Part shown: one piece after another, positions 35,460-43,656 of the stretch
Layout: every line of letters begins with the position of its first letter
How positions within the stretch are numbered: the first letter of the stretch is position 1
From: Glandiceps talaboti
Taxonomy: Eukaryota; Hemichordata; Enteropneusta; Spengelidae
Length of the DNA stretch: 64,000 bases
Direction of reading: 5' to 3'
NCBI RefSeq assembly: GCF_964340395.1
Contig: NC_135558.1
Location: forward strand, 19,211,371-19,275,370
Program-made: the position numbers and the translations under genes
The notes under the pieces: generated by a model
What the model was told of the DNA's origin: nothing
What the model saw: only the letters and a program-made list of their open reading frames with translations
The model's database searches: none

Positions 35460-36140
35460 TAGAAACAAAAATATGATATCCTTATGCAAATAAAATGCGA
35501 CGTATAAATCGACGAAACTCATTATCTTTTGACAATATTTAACGTCGACGAAAGTGGACGTAAACTATGCAAATTCTAGAACGAAAACAGACGAAAACAC
35601 ACTTTAAAACGAATGTCGACGAAAATCTATTGTTATGCAAATACAGTGACTTATAAATCGACTTGGCTGAAGAAAAGCTCATTAATCTATTGATAATATT
35701 TAACGTCGACGAAAGTGGCCGTATGCAAATTTTGGAACGATAACATATTTTAGAACAAAGTCGACAAAAATCTATTGCTATACAAATACAGAGCGACGTA
35801 TAAATCGACATGGCCGGCGAAATTAAAAGCTCATTAATCTATTCACAATATTTAACGTCGACGAAAGTGGTCGTATGCAAATTTTAGAACGAAAACACGT
35901 TTTAGAACGAAAGCCGACGAAAATCTATTGTTATGCAAATACAGTGACATATAAATCGACATGGCCAACGAAAAGCTCATTGATCTATTGATAATATTTA
36001 ACGTCGACGAAAGTGGACGTATGTAAATTTATGAACGAAAACATTTAGAATGAAAGCAACGGATAAATCGAAATGACCAACGAAAAGGTCATTAATCAAT
36101 TGACATATTTGTCTCCAACGAAAGTTGACGTACGACAAAG
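35460..36140. repeat. ~150 bp tandem repeat with paired octamers and TATA
   Basis: About 4.5 units of ~150 bp. Each has a 'ttatgcaaatacag' octamer, a 'tataaatcgac' TATA-like box, 'aagctcattaatctatt', 'atatttaacgtcgacgaaag' and a second octamer 'gtatgcaaatttt'. Exact ATGCAAAT occurs at 35484, 35567, 35635, 35723, 35875 and 35933, and degenerate forms at 35780 and about 36020. ORFs on either strand are short. Confidence 0.85.
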
Positions 36141-38175
36141 AGTAAGTACAAATAACGGTAAAGGAAGGTTGCGTAACTGTGCTGCTCGACAACATACTGG
36201 GGGGGGGGGGGGACTCCAAGCTTGTCGAATTCGATACCTATCCTCTCCAGTTTCACTTGCGGCAAAAAAAAAGTTTATCATAAAATGTCCTGTCCAATCT
36301 GTTGAACAAACACAAAACCTCAATACTAGTAGCACTGCACTCAGTTACAACAGTTTTTAAAGCTCCATTTGAAAGTAGGCAGGGTAGGTAACTGATAAAT
36401 GCAAGTCAAAATGAGGAATAATCGTTAATTGCCGCGAATATTTCAACATTTTAAGTTGAGGGGTAGCACATTCTAATTATCAAAACAGTACAATCACAGA
36501 CGTTAGAGAAGTCTCCAGTGTATATAGTAAAATACGGATACTTAGGGAAGTTAAATTAGAAACGAATGCGACGTTTTGACCGGGACCATGATTTCATTTT
36601 TAGAAGATGGGTCGAATTATCGCATTTGTTTCAAAATAAGCCTTTTCAAAATAGCTGTAATGTACTGTCCTATTGATTCTCGGAACAAATAACAATACGT
36701 TTTATATTCTAATTATTGTTTTTCGCTTGGCTATTTCATAACTGTAAATGCACCGTGTGTGTTCGGCAGTTCTACCAATTGAATATATAGCTCTTGTCAT
36801 ATATATAGAAATAATTTTTGGCACACTTCAATATTTCTACTGACATCTCATAACATTAATTTGCATACCAACTTGTACAACGTCAGCTAATGATGTCACA
36901 ATGTTATAAGGTTGAGAGTTTTATAAAACTATGATATTACCGTAGAAGTGTATTCACTTGTGTTTTAGACTGGGGCAAACATTTTGTAATTATGTTATCG
37001 CAAAGCATTCGCTCTTACGAGAAAGTTATGAAAAGAAAGCTCACATTCAGGTGCACACATGAGGGAAATATTCACTCTTGGCCAAAATTATCACACGCGC
37101 TAGATATTTGGCTCACGGCCGCAACTGACTAAAATCTCAACAAAATCTGAGAGGAATTGGCATGGGGAAATTGTCAGCAGTGAAATTTTACTCAACTGAT
37201 TGTTCTAGTGTGCTCTGGCTGAGTGCTTCTAAAGGTGAAAACCCACTAAGTTCATTGACAATAGTTAACGTCTTCGACAAAAGTCAACTTATGGAAATTA
37301 ACATAACAAAGAGTATGGTACGATATTGTTGTGTAACTGTGCTGCTCGACTACGTTCTGAGGAGAATCACCAGAGCTATTTGAATTCCAGGTACATGTAT
37401 AACTATGTTTTACTACTTTTACTCTCGAGTTCACCTCTGACAAATAAAGATTGCCACAAAAATGGCTTGTCAAATCCATGGAATTAATACAGAACATAAG
37501 TAGCACCATTATCTTTCTTCACTTTCACTTTGAAAGCAACCAGGTTAGACAACCTACTAACGAAGGTCGAATGCATCGAATGATGATTAACGGTTCATTT
37601 CCGTGAATATTTTGACCTTTTATTTTTCATGGTTCGTACTTTCTGATTGTTAGGTCAGTACAATATTAGATCTTAAAGAGAAATCTCTAAACGCCCTTCC
37701 CAATCAACACATATCTACTCTTATCTAGATACAGTGCAAAGTTTGTCTTCCGTTAAGGATGTTGGTTGAGGGTCTATGATTTAACCTGATACTTCAATAT
37801 TTAAATGGCCACCTCATTATAATTTGCATGCCAGTGTCTTACAATGTTGCAACGTTAGCCAATGACGCTACAATGTTCTCAAATTGAGAGAACACATGTT
37901 TCTGAAACCACCGGCTACTGCTGCAGTGTCTGGGCAATACCACAATTTTTGATTGGTGGAATCTAAAGATTTGCATATAGAATTACAGATGGTTTCAATG
38001 ACGTTAAATATTGTCAAAAGACTAATGAGTCTGTATTGTTGTTTAGGTCGCGTTCACCGATCATTCAGGTTAACGTCCGTATTTGCATTTGAATATCTCA
38101 TTAACGAGGGGATCGTAGTTGACCGTCGGTATAAGTGCTTAGGTGAAAACCCACTAATGACACAAACAACATTTT
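36141..38175. repeat. Diverged ~1.15 kb tandem duplication with promoter-like motifs
   Basis: 36173-36960 parallels 37330-37925: 'gtaactgtgctgctcgac' (36173/37330), 'tttgaaag(t/c)a' and 'tgattaacggttc' type blocks, and the 'cttcaatattt...aatttgcat(a/g)cca' segment (36830/37790). Copy one has ATTTGCAT (36859-36866), TGATGTCA (36891-36898) and TATAAAA (36922-36928) in promoter-like order. Copy two keeps the octamer but I see no TATA. A poly-G run is at 36199-36212. No gene was recognised. Confidence 0.6.
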
Positions 38176-38240
38176 GTCTCTCCAATGCTTCACAGCCCAA
38201 AAAACACACCATTTATTGGTAGGTCGCCAAGCTGTCACAT
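38176..38240 (-). repeat. Ngaro split direct repeat B2
   Basis: 65 bp, identical as read to 38741-38805; outer 3' end of the element. Starts gtctctccaatgcttc on the plus strand. Confidence 0.9.
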
Positions 38241-38563
38241 GAGTGCATGCCGGCCGTGTAATTTATTAACAGATGTAACAAAGTGCAAGATACAATTGCA
38301 AAACACTCTTTCAAAAAATTAAAACGAAAAGGAAACATTTCAACAAACAAACAGATTGAGCCCTATAGCCCCTTCTACCGTACATAAGACCGCCCAGGAA
38401 AAACCAGACTAAAACCCATTGGGAAAAAGTCTGGAAACCTGTACCCGACACATTGTCTAATGCACATCTGGGGAGGTTTCGGGTGTCTTCCTTACTGGCT
38501 CTGGTTCCTAGAACTGAACTCCTTTGCTAAAGGAGCAATACTAACTAAGTTGACATTAGTTAA
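38241..38563 (-). other. Ngaro 3' untranslated segment between A2 and B2
   Basis: About 320 bp without coding potential, between repeats A2 and B2. It has an inverted 'ccagact...agtctgg' near 38405-38435 that could fold in RNA. Confidence 0.6.
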
Positions 38564-38805
38564 AAACTCAAACAAACTGGCTGCACTGTGACGGGTGCTG
38601 GCCTAGAATGGTTCAAAATCCCCGCTTCCCTCACTTAAATACTGTCACCCACGTGACTTTTTCCACGTCTCCCATTGGCTGTTCTCACAACGTCCAGACA
38701 ATAATTTTCCTCTATACTAGCGAAACGCGGAAAATTTAATGTCTCTCCAATGCTTCACAGCCCAAAAAACACACCATTTATTGGTAGGTCGCCAAGCTGT
38801 CACAT
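38564..38805 (-). repeat. Ngaro internal repeats A2 (38564-38740) and B1 (38741-38805)
   Basis: A2 copies the 43000-43174 terminus (with 'gcctagaatggttcaaaatc' and 'cacgtgactttttccacgtc') with a few differences. B1 copies 38176-38240. They abut exactly at 38740/38741. A T-run of about 20 precedes the recombinase stop at 38832-38851. Confidence 0.9.
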
Positions 38806-38849
38806 AGAATCTAAAGAACGGGAAGTCGTTCGTTTTTTTTTTTTTTTTT

Positions 38850-39836
38850 TTAAAGACCTAACTTCTGAGTGACTTCTAATCTATGTTCTAAGGAATCCTC
38901 AATGTACCCATCCTTAGCCGTATCAGACTTCCACCTACCGTGGCGTTTCCAACACCTATCCCCGACGGCAGTGGCACCCCCTGCCCTCAGTGAGTGCAAC
39001 CCCAGCACCCTGCTAGCGCCACACACTTCCCTTAAGCGACTAACAATGGTCTCCCGTGCCCGAGTATAACTCAACTTCTTGTTTTTTCCCACTAACTTGC
39101 AGACATATTTTGAACGAACCACTGATTTAAAGAGAAAATCGGAAATACAAAAATTAATTGAAGCTGCGGTTGAATACCGCTGTAACAAAGCAAATGGACA
39201 TGCAAAAGATCCTACTTTGGCAATTACAATGCTGTTTCCTTGACGATACTGGTCAGTTTTACTATGGGTAATATTTAGGCGAAAATAATTTTCATACAGT
39301 GTAACGTCACAACACCTTAAATTGCTGACTTCATTAAATCTGAGAAAACCTGTAAAACACAGCAAAATCATACATAAATCCCGAATAATAAGCAAGTCTG
39401 TGGAGTCTTTGTATTTTTCACAGAGTGCACGAACTTCTTCTACTGAAACTGGGTCTTTCCTTGACTTTGGAGCCTGATGTGTCCGTTTGGAAGTTTCTAC
39501 AAGGCTTATAATGAAATGATGTGTTGTAGGATCCTCAAGTCCTGAGACGGTGTGTGCCCATTTAATTCCGTAGACATGACTAGAAATAACTGAAGCAGAT
39601 ACATTACATTCTAATAAGTGTGTAATAAACAAGGCAACGTGAATTGGATTGGCTGGAAGTGCACTTTGCCCTTTCGGTGAAATAAATGTTTCCCATTTCT
39701 TGAAATAAGAAAAATACTTCTTAACGGTGTTGTCACTACGAGAATCTAAGAGGTAGTATGGTAATTGTCCGGCTAAACGATGCAGTTCGGGATTTACTTC
39801 CCTGGTGACCTTGCTCCCACATGCTGCGCTCTCCAC
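38850..39836 (-). CDS. Ngaro tyrosine recombinase
   Basis: Integrase-like recombinase that would insert the circular DNA intermediate. An N-terminal SAM-like/core-binding region (DNTVKKYFSYFKKWETFI) is followed by the catalytic domain. Catalytic residues counted from 39836: Arg166 in FTGFLRFNEV, His281 and Arg284 in LGLHSLRAGG, His299/Trp302 in RHGRWKS and Tyr311 in KDGYIEDS. The set looks complete and no stop interrupts it. The frame has no ATG near its 5' end (39836 is a GTG); it continues upstream in frame. A strong pyrimidine-rich splice acceptor (ccaattgcag) ends at 39857, so a spliced mRNA may supply the start. Confidence 0.88.
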   Translation of the reverse strand: MESAACGSKVTREVNPELHRLAGQLPYYLLDSRSDNTVKKYFSYFKKWETFISPKGQSALPANPIHVALFITHLLECNVSASVISSHVYGIKWAHTVSGLEDPTTHHFIISLVETSKRTHQAPKSRKDPVSVEEVRALCEKYKDSTDLLIIRDLCMILLCFTGFLRFNEVSNLRCCDVTLYENYFRLNITHSKTDQYRQGNSIVIAKVGSFACPFALLQRYSTAASINFCISDFLFKSVVRSKYVCKLVGKNKKLSYTRARETIVSRLREVCGASRVLGLHSLRAGGATAVGDRCWKRHGRWKSDTAKDGYIEDSLEHRLEVTQKLGL

Positions 39837-39920
39837 TCTGTCTGCTAACTTTAGACCTGCAATTGGAAAAGGGGAGACAGAAAATGAACGTAATTACATT
39901 CTCCCTTACTAGCCAGAGGC

Positions 39921-40760
39921 CTAGCAAAAACTAACATGGGCGGCATACAAAACGAAGTTCAGTTTTTGCCCATTAAAGATGCCGTTATTACCATTGCCCG
40001 GGCTTATAACACCTATGGTTGGAAGTACCAAAATGGCTTTAACAAAGCCTGCAAAACTGTTTCCTTGCGGACACAGGAAAGGCCAAAACGGAGCAGATTT
40101 CCAGCAGGGAAAAATTAACGTCCCCTTGGCCCGATCGCATTCTAGTTTTTTCAGTGCCCTTAGGATTAACCTGGGTGGCGGGACTAGCCAATTATTGTCT
40201 CCCGTGTGACCCCAGTCTTGGGAGAAGGTGTCTACTGCTTCAGTGCCTGGGCACCACCACCGAGAATTAAATCTGGTACACTTAGTATTGTAGTTGGCTG
40301 CAAACCTGTCTATTGTATAAGTACCCCACATCCCATTAAGCATGTTAAACACTGACGTGTTGATACTCTAGTCATCACTGTCTGTGCACCTGCTGAGCCA
40401 ATCAGCTTGCGAATTTTCTTTTCGTGGCACCCATTTTGGGACTATTGCCGTTTCTATTGTTTCACATACAGCCGATATATTCAAAACTGTTGACTGTAAT
40501 TCTGGTACTCTACTGCCTGCCTGCAGTATTCTAACCACGTTCTGGTTGTCTGTGCACCATTGCACGTTTTGCCCAGCCAGGCACTTTACATTGTTCTGTA
40601 TTACCCGATGCACAGCCTCAAGCTCTCTCCATGTCGAGCTTTTCTGGCTTTCTAACTGTGACCATCTATCAATAGTGTCACCGTCTTCCTGACTTACAAT
40701 GTACCCACCATAACCACCTGTTGATGCATCGCTGTATGCATAGGTTTCACACACTCTGTT
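39921..40760 (-). pseudogene. Ngaro RNase H and downstream polymerase-associated domain, broken
   Basis: Continues the reverse transcriptase in another frame. RNase H motifs: YSDAS (catalytic Asp), STWRELEA (Glu), WCTDNQNVV (Asp) and NSQADWLSR (last Asp), so all four acidic residues are present. An in-frame TAG at 40368-40370 separates RNase H from the following DIRS/Ngaro-typical segment (GMWGTYTIDRFAANYNTK, ..FSQDWG.., LVPPPRLILRALK). With a one-base frame change from the RT near 40760, this part is not translatable as one protein without recoding. It could be true decay or, for the frame change, a sequencing indel. Confidence 0.85.
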
Positions 40761-41952
40761 ACAACAGTTTTGACCCGTTGTTAGCCCTGACATTTTTGGC
40801 CCAAAACACCATTTCACTTAATGCAAGACTGTCAATTTCTACAATAGAATTCCAACTTGCCCTTTTCTCAAGACAAGAATACATTGACCTCGTACGGAGG
40901 CGAACGAGAGGTCCGATGCCACCTTGCATCGATATAATCTGACCAATGAGAGCTGCAAGTTTTCTTGCTTCCAACAGTGTCTGACCTGACGCAATTTGTT
41001 TTATCGTGAAAGTTAAGCTTTCCTCGAGATCGACGATTCTCTCTTCCGACACAAACACTAAACCTTGTTCCATGTCAAGCTGGTGGCCTAGCCAATCTAC
41101 TTTAAGTTGAGGAAACCAATGACACTTTTCCCCCGCTAACAAAAAACCAAAACTTTCGATATCGGCTCTAACCTGTGTGCTTAATTCCGCGGCCCTTTTT
41201 TCTCCCTCTGTGCCGCCAATACCGTCGTCTATATACATGAGTACGTCTTTACCTTGACCCCTCCACCAGTTTACCATTGTACGAGTAACCTTCGTGAAAA
41301 TGTAAGGTGCCGTTGACACACCGAAGGGCAGTACTTTGAATACAAAATATTTTTGAATTTCACCAAATTTCCACGAAAAACCTAGATATCCCTGATGCTC
41401 TCCAAAAATTTCGATATGGTGATAGGCTGATTTAATATCGAAGGTAAACATAAATGTACCTGGCACAAACATTTGCCTTGCAGTTTCCACTCCTTCTAAA
41501 CGAAATTTAAACTTGTACAAGGACAAGTTAATATGTCTACAATCGAGTACAAGCCGCTCCTTGCCTACCTTGTTCACTGCTACAGTCAATGGATTTACAA
41601 CATGAGGTGGTTCCGCCACTTCGGCTATACAACCTTTTAAAAGTAATCGACCTAATTCTTCCTGGACAAAGTCAGCATGTACTTTCGCCGACTTATTATT
41701 CTCAAGAATTACCTTGCTTGGAATTTCCTTGAATGGCAGTTTATACCCGTTCTGAACAATGTCTAAAACGTACGCATTTGCCCCTGCAGTTTTCCACAAT
41801 TCAATTGCTCCGCGAAGCCTGCCAACCGGCCTTTTAAAGACCATTGTGTTCACGTTGACCGGTAACATAGAAGGAACGGCTGCAAGCCCTGAACTTTCTT
41901 GAAAACTTGTGACACCCAGTTTAGAAATGCTCGCATTGCCGGCATCTCTCAA
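40759..41952 (-). CDS. Ngaro reverse transcriptase
   Basis: About 395 codons open. RT blocks in order: NPLTVAVNKVGKERLVLDCR (fingers), FTFDIKSAYHHIEIF (motif A Asp), VLPFGVSTAPYIFTK (motif B), VLMYIDDGIGG (motif C, YIDD, about residues 240-243) and WLGHQLD (thumb side). The YIDD and FDIKSAYHHI forms are typical of DIRS-order RTs. The first codon of the open stretch is TTG, and an in-frame stop lies just upstream by the Gag stop, so expression probably depends on reinitiation or frameshifting from gag. It ends in a frame change into RNase H. Confidence 0.9.
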   Translation of the reverse strand: MRDAGNASISKLGVTSFQESSGLAAVPSMLPVNVNTMVFKRPVGRLRGAIELWKTAGANAYVLDIVQNGYKLPFKEIPSKVILENNKSAKVHADFVQEELGRLLLKGCIAEVAEPPHVVNPLTVAVNKVGKERLVLDCRHINLSLYKFKFRLEGVETARQMFVPGTFMFTFDIKSAYHHIEIFGEHQGYLGFSWKFGEIQKYFVFKVLPFGVSTAPYIFTKVTRTMVNWWRGQGKDVLMYIDDGIGGTEGEKRAAELSTQVRADIESFGFLLAGEKCHWFPQLKVDWLGHQLDMEQGLVFVSEERIVDLEESLTFTIKQIASGQTLLEARKLAALIGQIISMQGGIGPLVRLRTRSMYSCLEKRASWNSIVEIDSLALSEMVFWAKNVRANNGSKLL

Positions 41953-41975
41953 AGTGTGGTGACTGCCACAGTCTA

Positions 41976-42980
41976 CTACTTAGTTTGGTGGCCCGAGTTG
42001 GTGCCCCCTCCCCCAACGGGACCGCCCTGAACTTTAGCACCCACGTTAGCATGTGACTTTTTAAAGACACCTGTGGATTCAGAGCAAAAGTGGACGAACT
42101 CTGAGTCTAAATTTACAGAAGTATGAGTACTTGCATGGCCCAGGGAATTTTGCCCAAATACATGCCCATTACTGCTGACATTTTCACGAGTGACACAGTT
42201 ATTGGTAGCCACGCCCAAATTACCCGTACCTAGATTATAGTATGTACTTATCTTATTTGCTGCCCGTGTCTCTGGGCATTCCGCCCGCCAATGACCTGTT
42301 TTTCCACAGGCAAAACACGAACCAGGTCTTCTCCCTAGATAGTCGGGTTTTGAAGACGTGCTTCTAGACCCTGCCCCTCTCTGTGGTGAATGCTCTTGGT
42401 ATGGGGTCCATCTGTTACTATTTTGATAGCCTCTCTTGTTTCTGCGTTTCTTCGAATCTTCTCTTTGCTTTGCCTTGGCTCTGGAAACTGCCTTGTAGAT
42501 TCTTTTTTCGTCGTCGGAGTCTGACGCAAGTTCATGCGTTTCGTATTCTTGAACGACTCGCCAACCTAAGTCCTCGTTGTCGGCTAAGCGTATCATCTTT
42601 TGGCGATGACAAATTAGTTGCATACCTTCGACTATGTTTGATTTGGCTGAGCTAATGTTGGGGTGGTTCCCTTGGATTTCATCCAATTGTCGCGTGGCCT
42701 CTATCAACTTCTCCGTAACCTTTTCGTTATATTTGTATTGCTCCTCGCAGTACTTCTTTCGAAAAACTGGCATGTCCTTCGATTTGAGTTCTTTCACCGC
42801 TGCAAGTTGATTATCGGACAGTCGTTTCTGACTGATGGTGAGGTCGTTCTTTAACGAGTCAAGCCGGGCTGACATTAATTTTTCCAAATATGTTAGGAGT
42901 AGCTTGCTTGTATGTGAAACTGCTTCGGTAACTTGTGTTTGGATAAGTTCCTGGAGTTCTGTTTTATCCGAGGAAGCCAT
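41976..42980 (-). CDS. Ngaro Gag-like protein with CCHC zinc knuckle
   Basis: 334 codons from the ATG at 42980 (MASSDKTELQELIQTQV). The frame is open 30 codons further upstream, but that part lies in repeat A1 and probably is leader. The N-terminal half is predicted helical/coiled coil. An acidic patch (ASDSDDEKR) is followed by a basic stretch (DSKKRRNKRGY) and the zinc knuckle CFACGKTGHWRAEC (CX2CX4HX4C, residues about 222-235), which would bind the element RNA. The tail is Gly/Asn-rich. No breaks. Confidence 0.88.
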   Translation of the reverse strand: MASSDKTELQELIQTQVTEAVSHTSKLLLTYLEKLMSARLDSLKNDLTISQKRLSDNQLAAVKELKSKDMPVFRKKYCEEQYKYNEKVTEKLIEATRQLDEIQGNHPNISSAKSNIVEGMQLICHRQKMIRLADNEDLGWRVVQEYETHELASDSDDEKRIYKAVSRAKAKQREDSKKRRNKRGYQNSNRWTPYQEHSPQRGAGSRSTSSKPDYLGRRPGSCFACGKTGHWRAECPETRAANKISTYYNLGTGNLGVATNNCVTRENVSSNGHVFGQNSLGHASTHTSVNLDSEFVHFCSESTGVFKKSHANVGAKVQGGPVGGGGTNSGHQTK

Positions 42981-42999
42981 GTTTGGCAAAACGACCTGT

Positions 43000-43174
43000 A
43001 AACTCAAACAAACTGGCTGCACTGTGATGGGTGCTGGCCTAGAATGGTTCAAAATCCCCGCTTCCCTCACTTAAATAGTCACCCACGTGACTTTTTCCAC
43101 GTCTCCCATTGGCTGTTCTCACAACCTCCAGACAATAATTTTCCTCTGTACTAGCGAAACGCGGAAAATTTAAT
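43000..43174 (-). repeat. Ngaro terminal repeat A1 (5' end of element)
   Basis: About 175 bp matching 38564-38740 with a few substitutions and a small indel ('aaatactgtc' versus 'aaatagtc'). Contains 'cacgtgac' and 'gcgaaacgcgg'. It should hold the element's promoter. Confidence 0.88.
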
Positions 43175-43208
43175 TTCCAGTCAGTATTCCGGTTTGCCGT
43201 TGTATAAG

Positions 43209-43298
43209 ATGTACCAGTGGTCACGTGGTCACCATGTGACCAACGCCCTCAACGACTTCCAAGGATTGAATGGAAAGTTCCATCCCATGCAGAATTAA
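43209..43298 (+). CDS. Candidate terminal exon, 29 codons
   Basis: Immediately after the Ngaro insertion the sequence reads MYQWSRGHHVTNALNDFQGL then NGKFHPMQN and TAA, with balanced, coding-like codons (gcc ctc aac gac ttc). An AG at 43207-43208 (gttgtataag) could be an acceptor, phase 0, matching the phase-0 donor at 35119. Together they would make a ~101-residue protein with the retroelement in its intron. This is inference. It could also be a chance open stretch, or an exon cut by the insertion. Confidence 0.3.
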   Translation: MYQWSRGHHVTNALNDFQGLNGKFHPMQN

Positions 43299-43621
43299 CC
43301 GGATACCGAACAAGCTGAACCAGTGAGTGAACGTCCTTGTCACTTCGTCGCAAGCTATCTCATTCTCAGGATATCGATGCACTACATACTACTATATAAA
43401 GTCTAGAAACCAAACCATATATCTGGATATCGTACAAGAAGTCACTGTTAATAAGGTAAGCTAGACTGCAGGTGTAAATGGAAAACACTTTTCTGGCGTT
43501 GCGAGCAAATTTCGAACCTACGTGACTTTTTCGCGGGAGCCACGAAAAATTTAAATTCTTTGAACTTGTCGCCCACGTGTTTTTCGCGTTCGTTTAACCT
43601 TTAACGGTTGTATGTGTGTAT

Positions 43622-43656
<35 letters not shown>

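Larger units (their letters stand above)
38176..43174 (-). mobile_element. Ngaro-type tyrosine-recombinase retrotransposon, nearly complete
   Basis: About 5.0 kb element on the minus strand, in the order Gag, RT, RNase H, tyrosine recombinase. It has split direct repeats: A1 at 43000-43174, A2 at 38564-38740, B1 at 38741-38805 and B2 at 38176-38240. B1 and A2 abut, recreating the junction expected if B2 and A1 were joined in a circle. This A1-ORFs-B1A2-B2 plan and the recombinase are the hallmarks of Ngaro/PAT-like DIRS-order elements, which integrate through circular DNA without an integrase or target duplication. A copies differ at a handful of positions, and B copies look identical over 65 bp. 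Coding damage is limited: one frameshift and one in-frame stop in the polymerase part. Confidence 0.9.

Noticed and set aside
35998-36360. Overlapping plus and minus frames of 73-95 codons
   Set aside because: Span the 150-bp repeat and a poly-G run; mutually antisense and not protein-like.
42335-42535. Extra minus-strand frame overlapping gag
   Set aside because: Shadow frame of the Ngaro gag gene.
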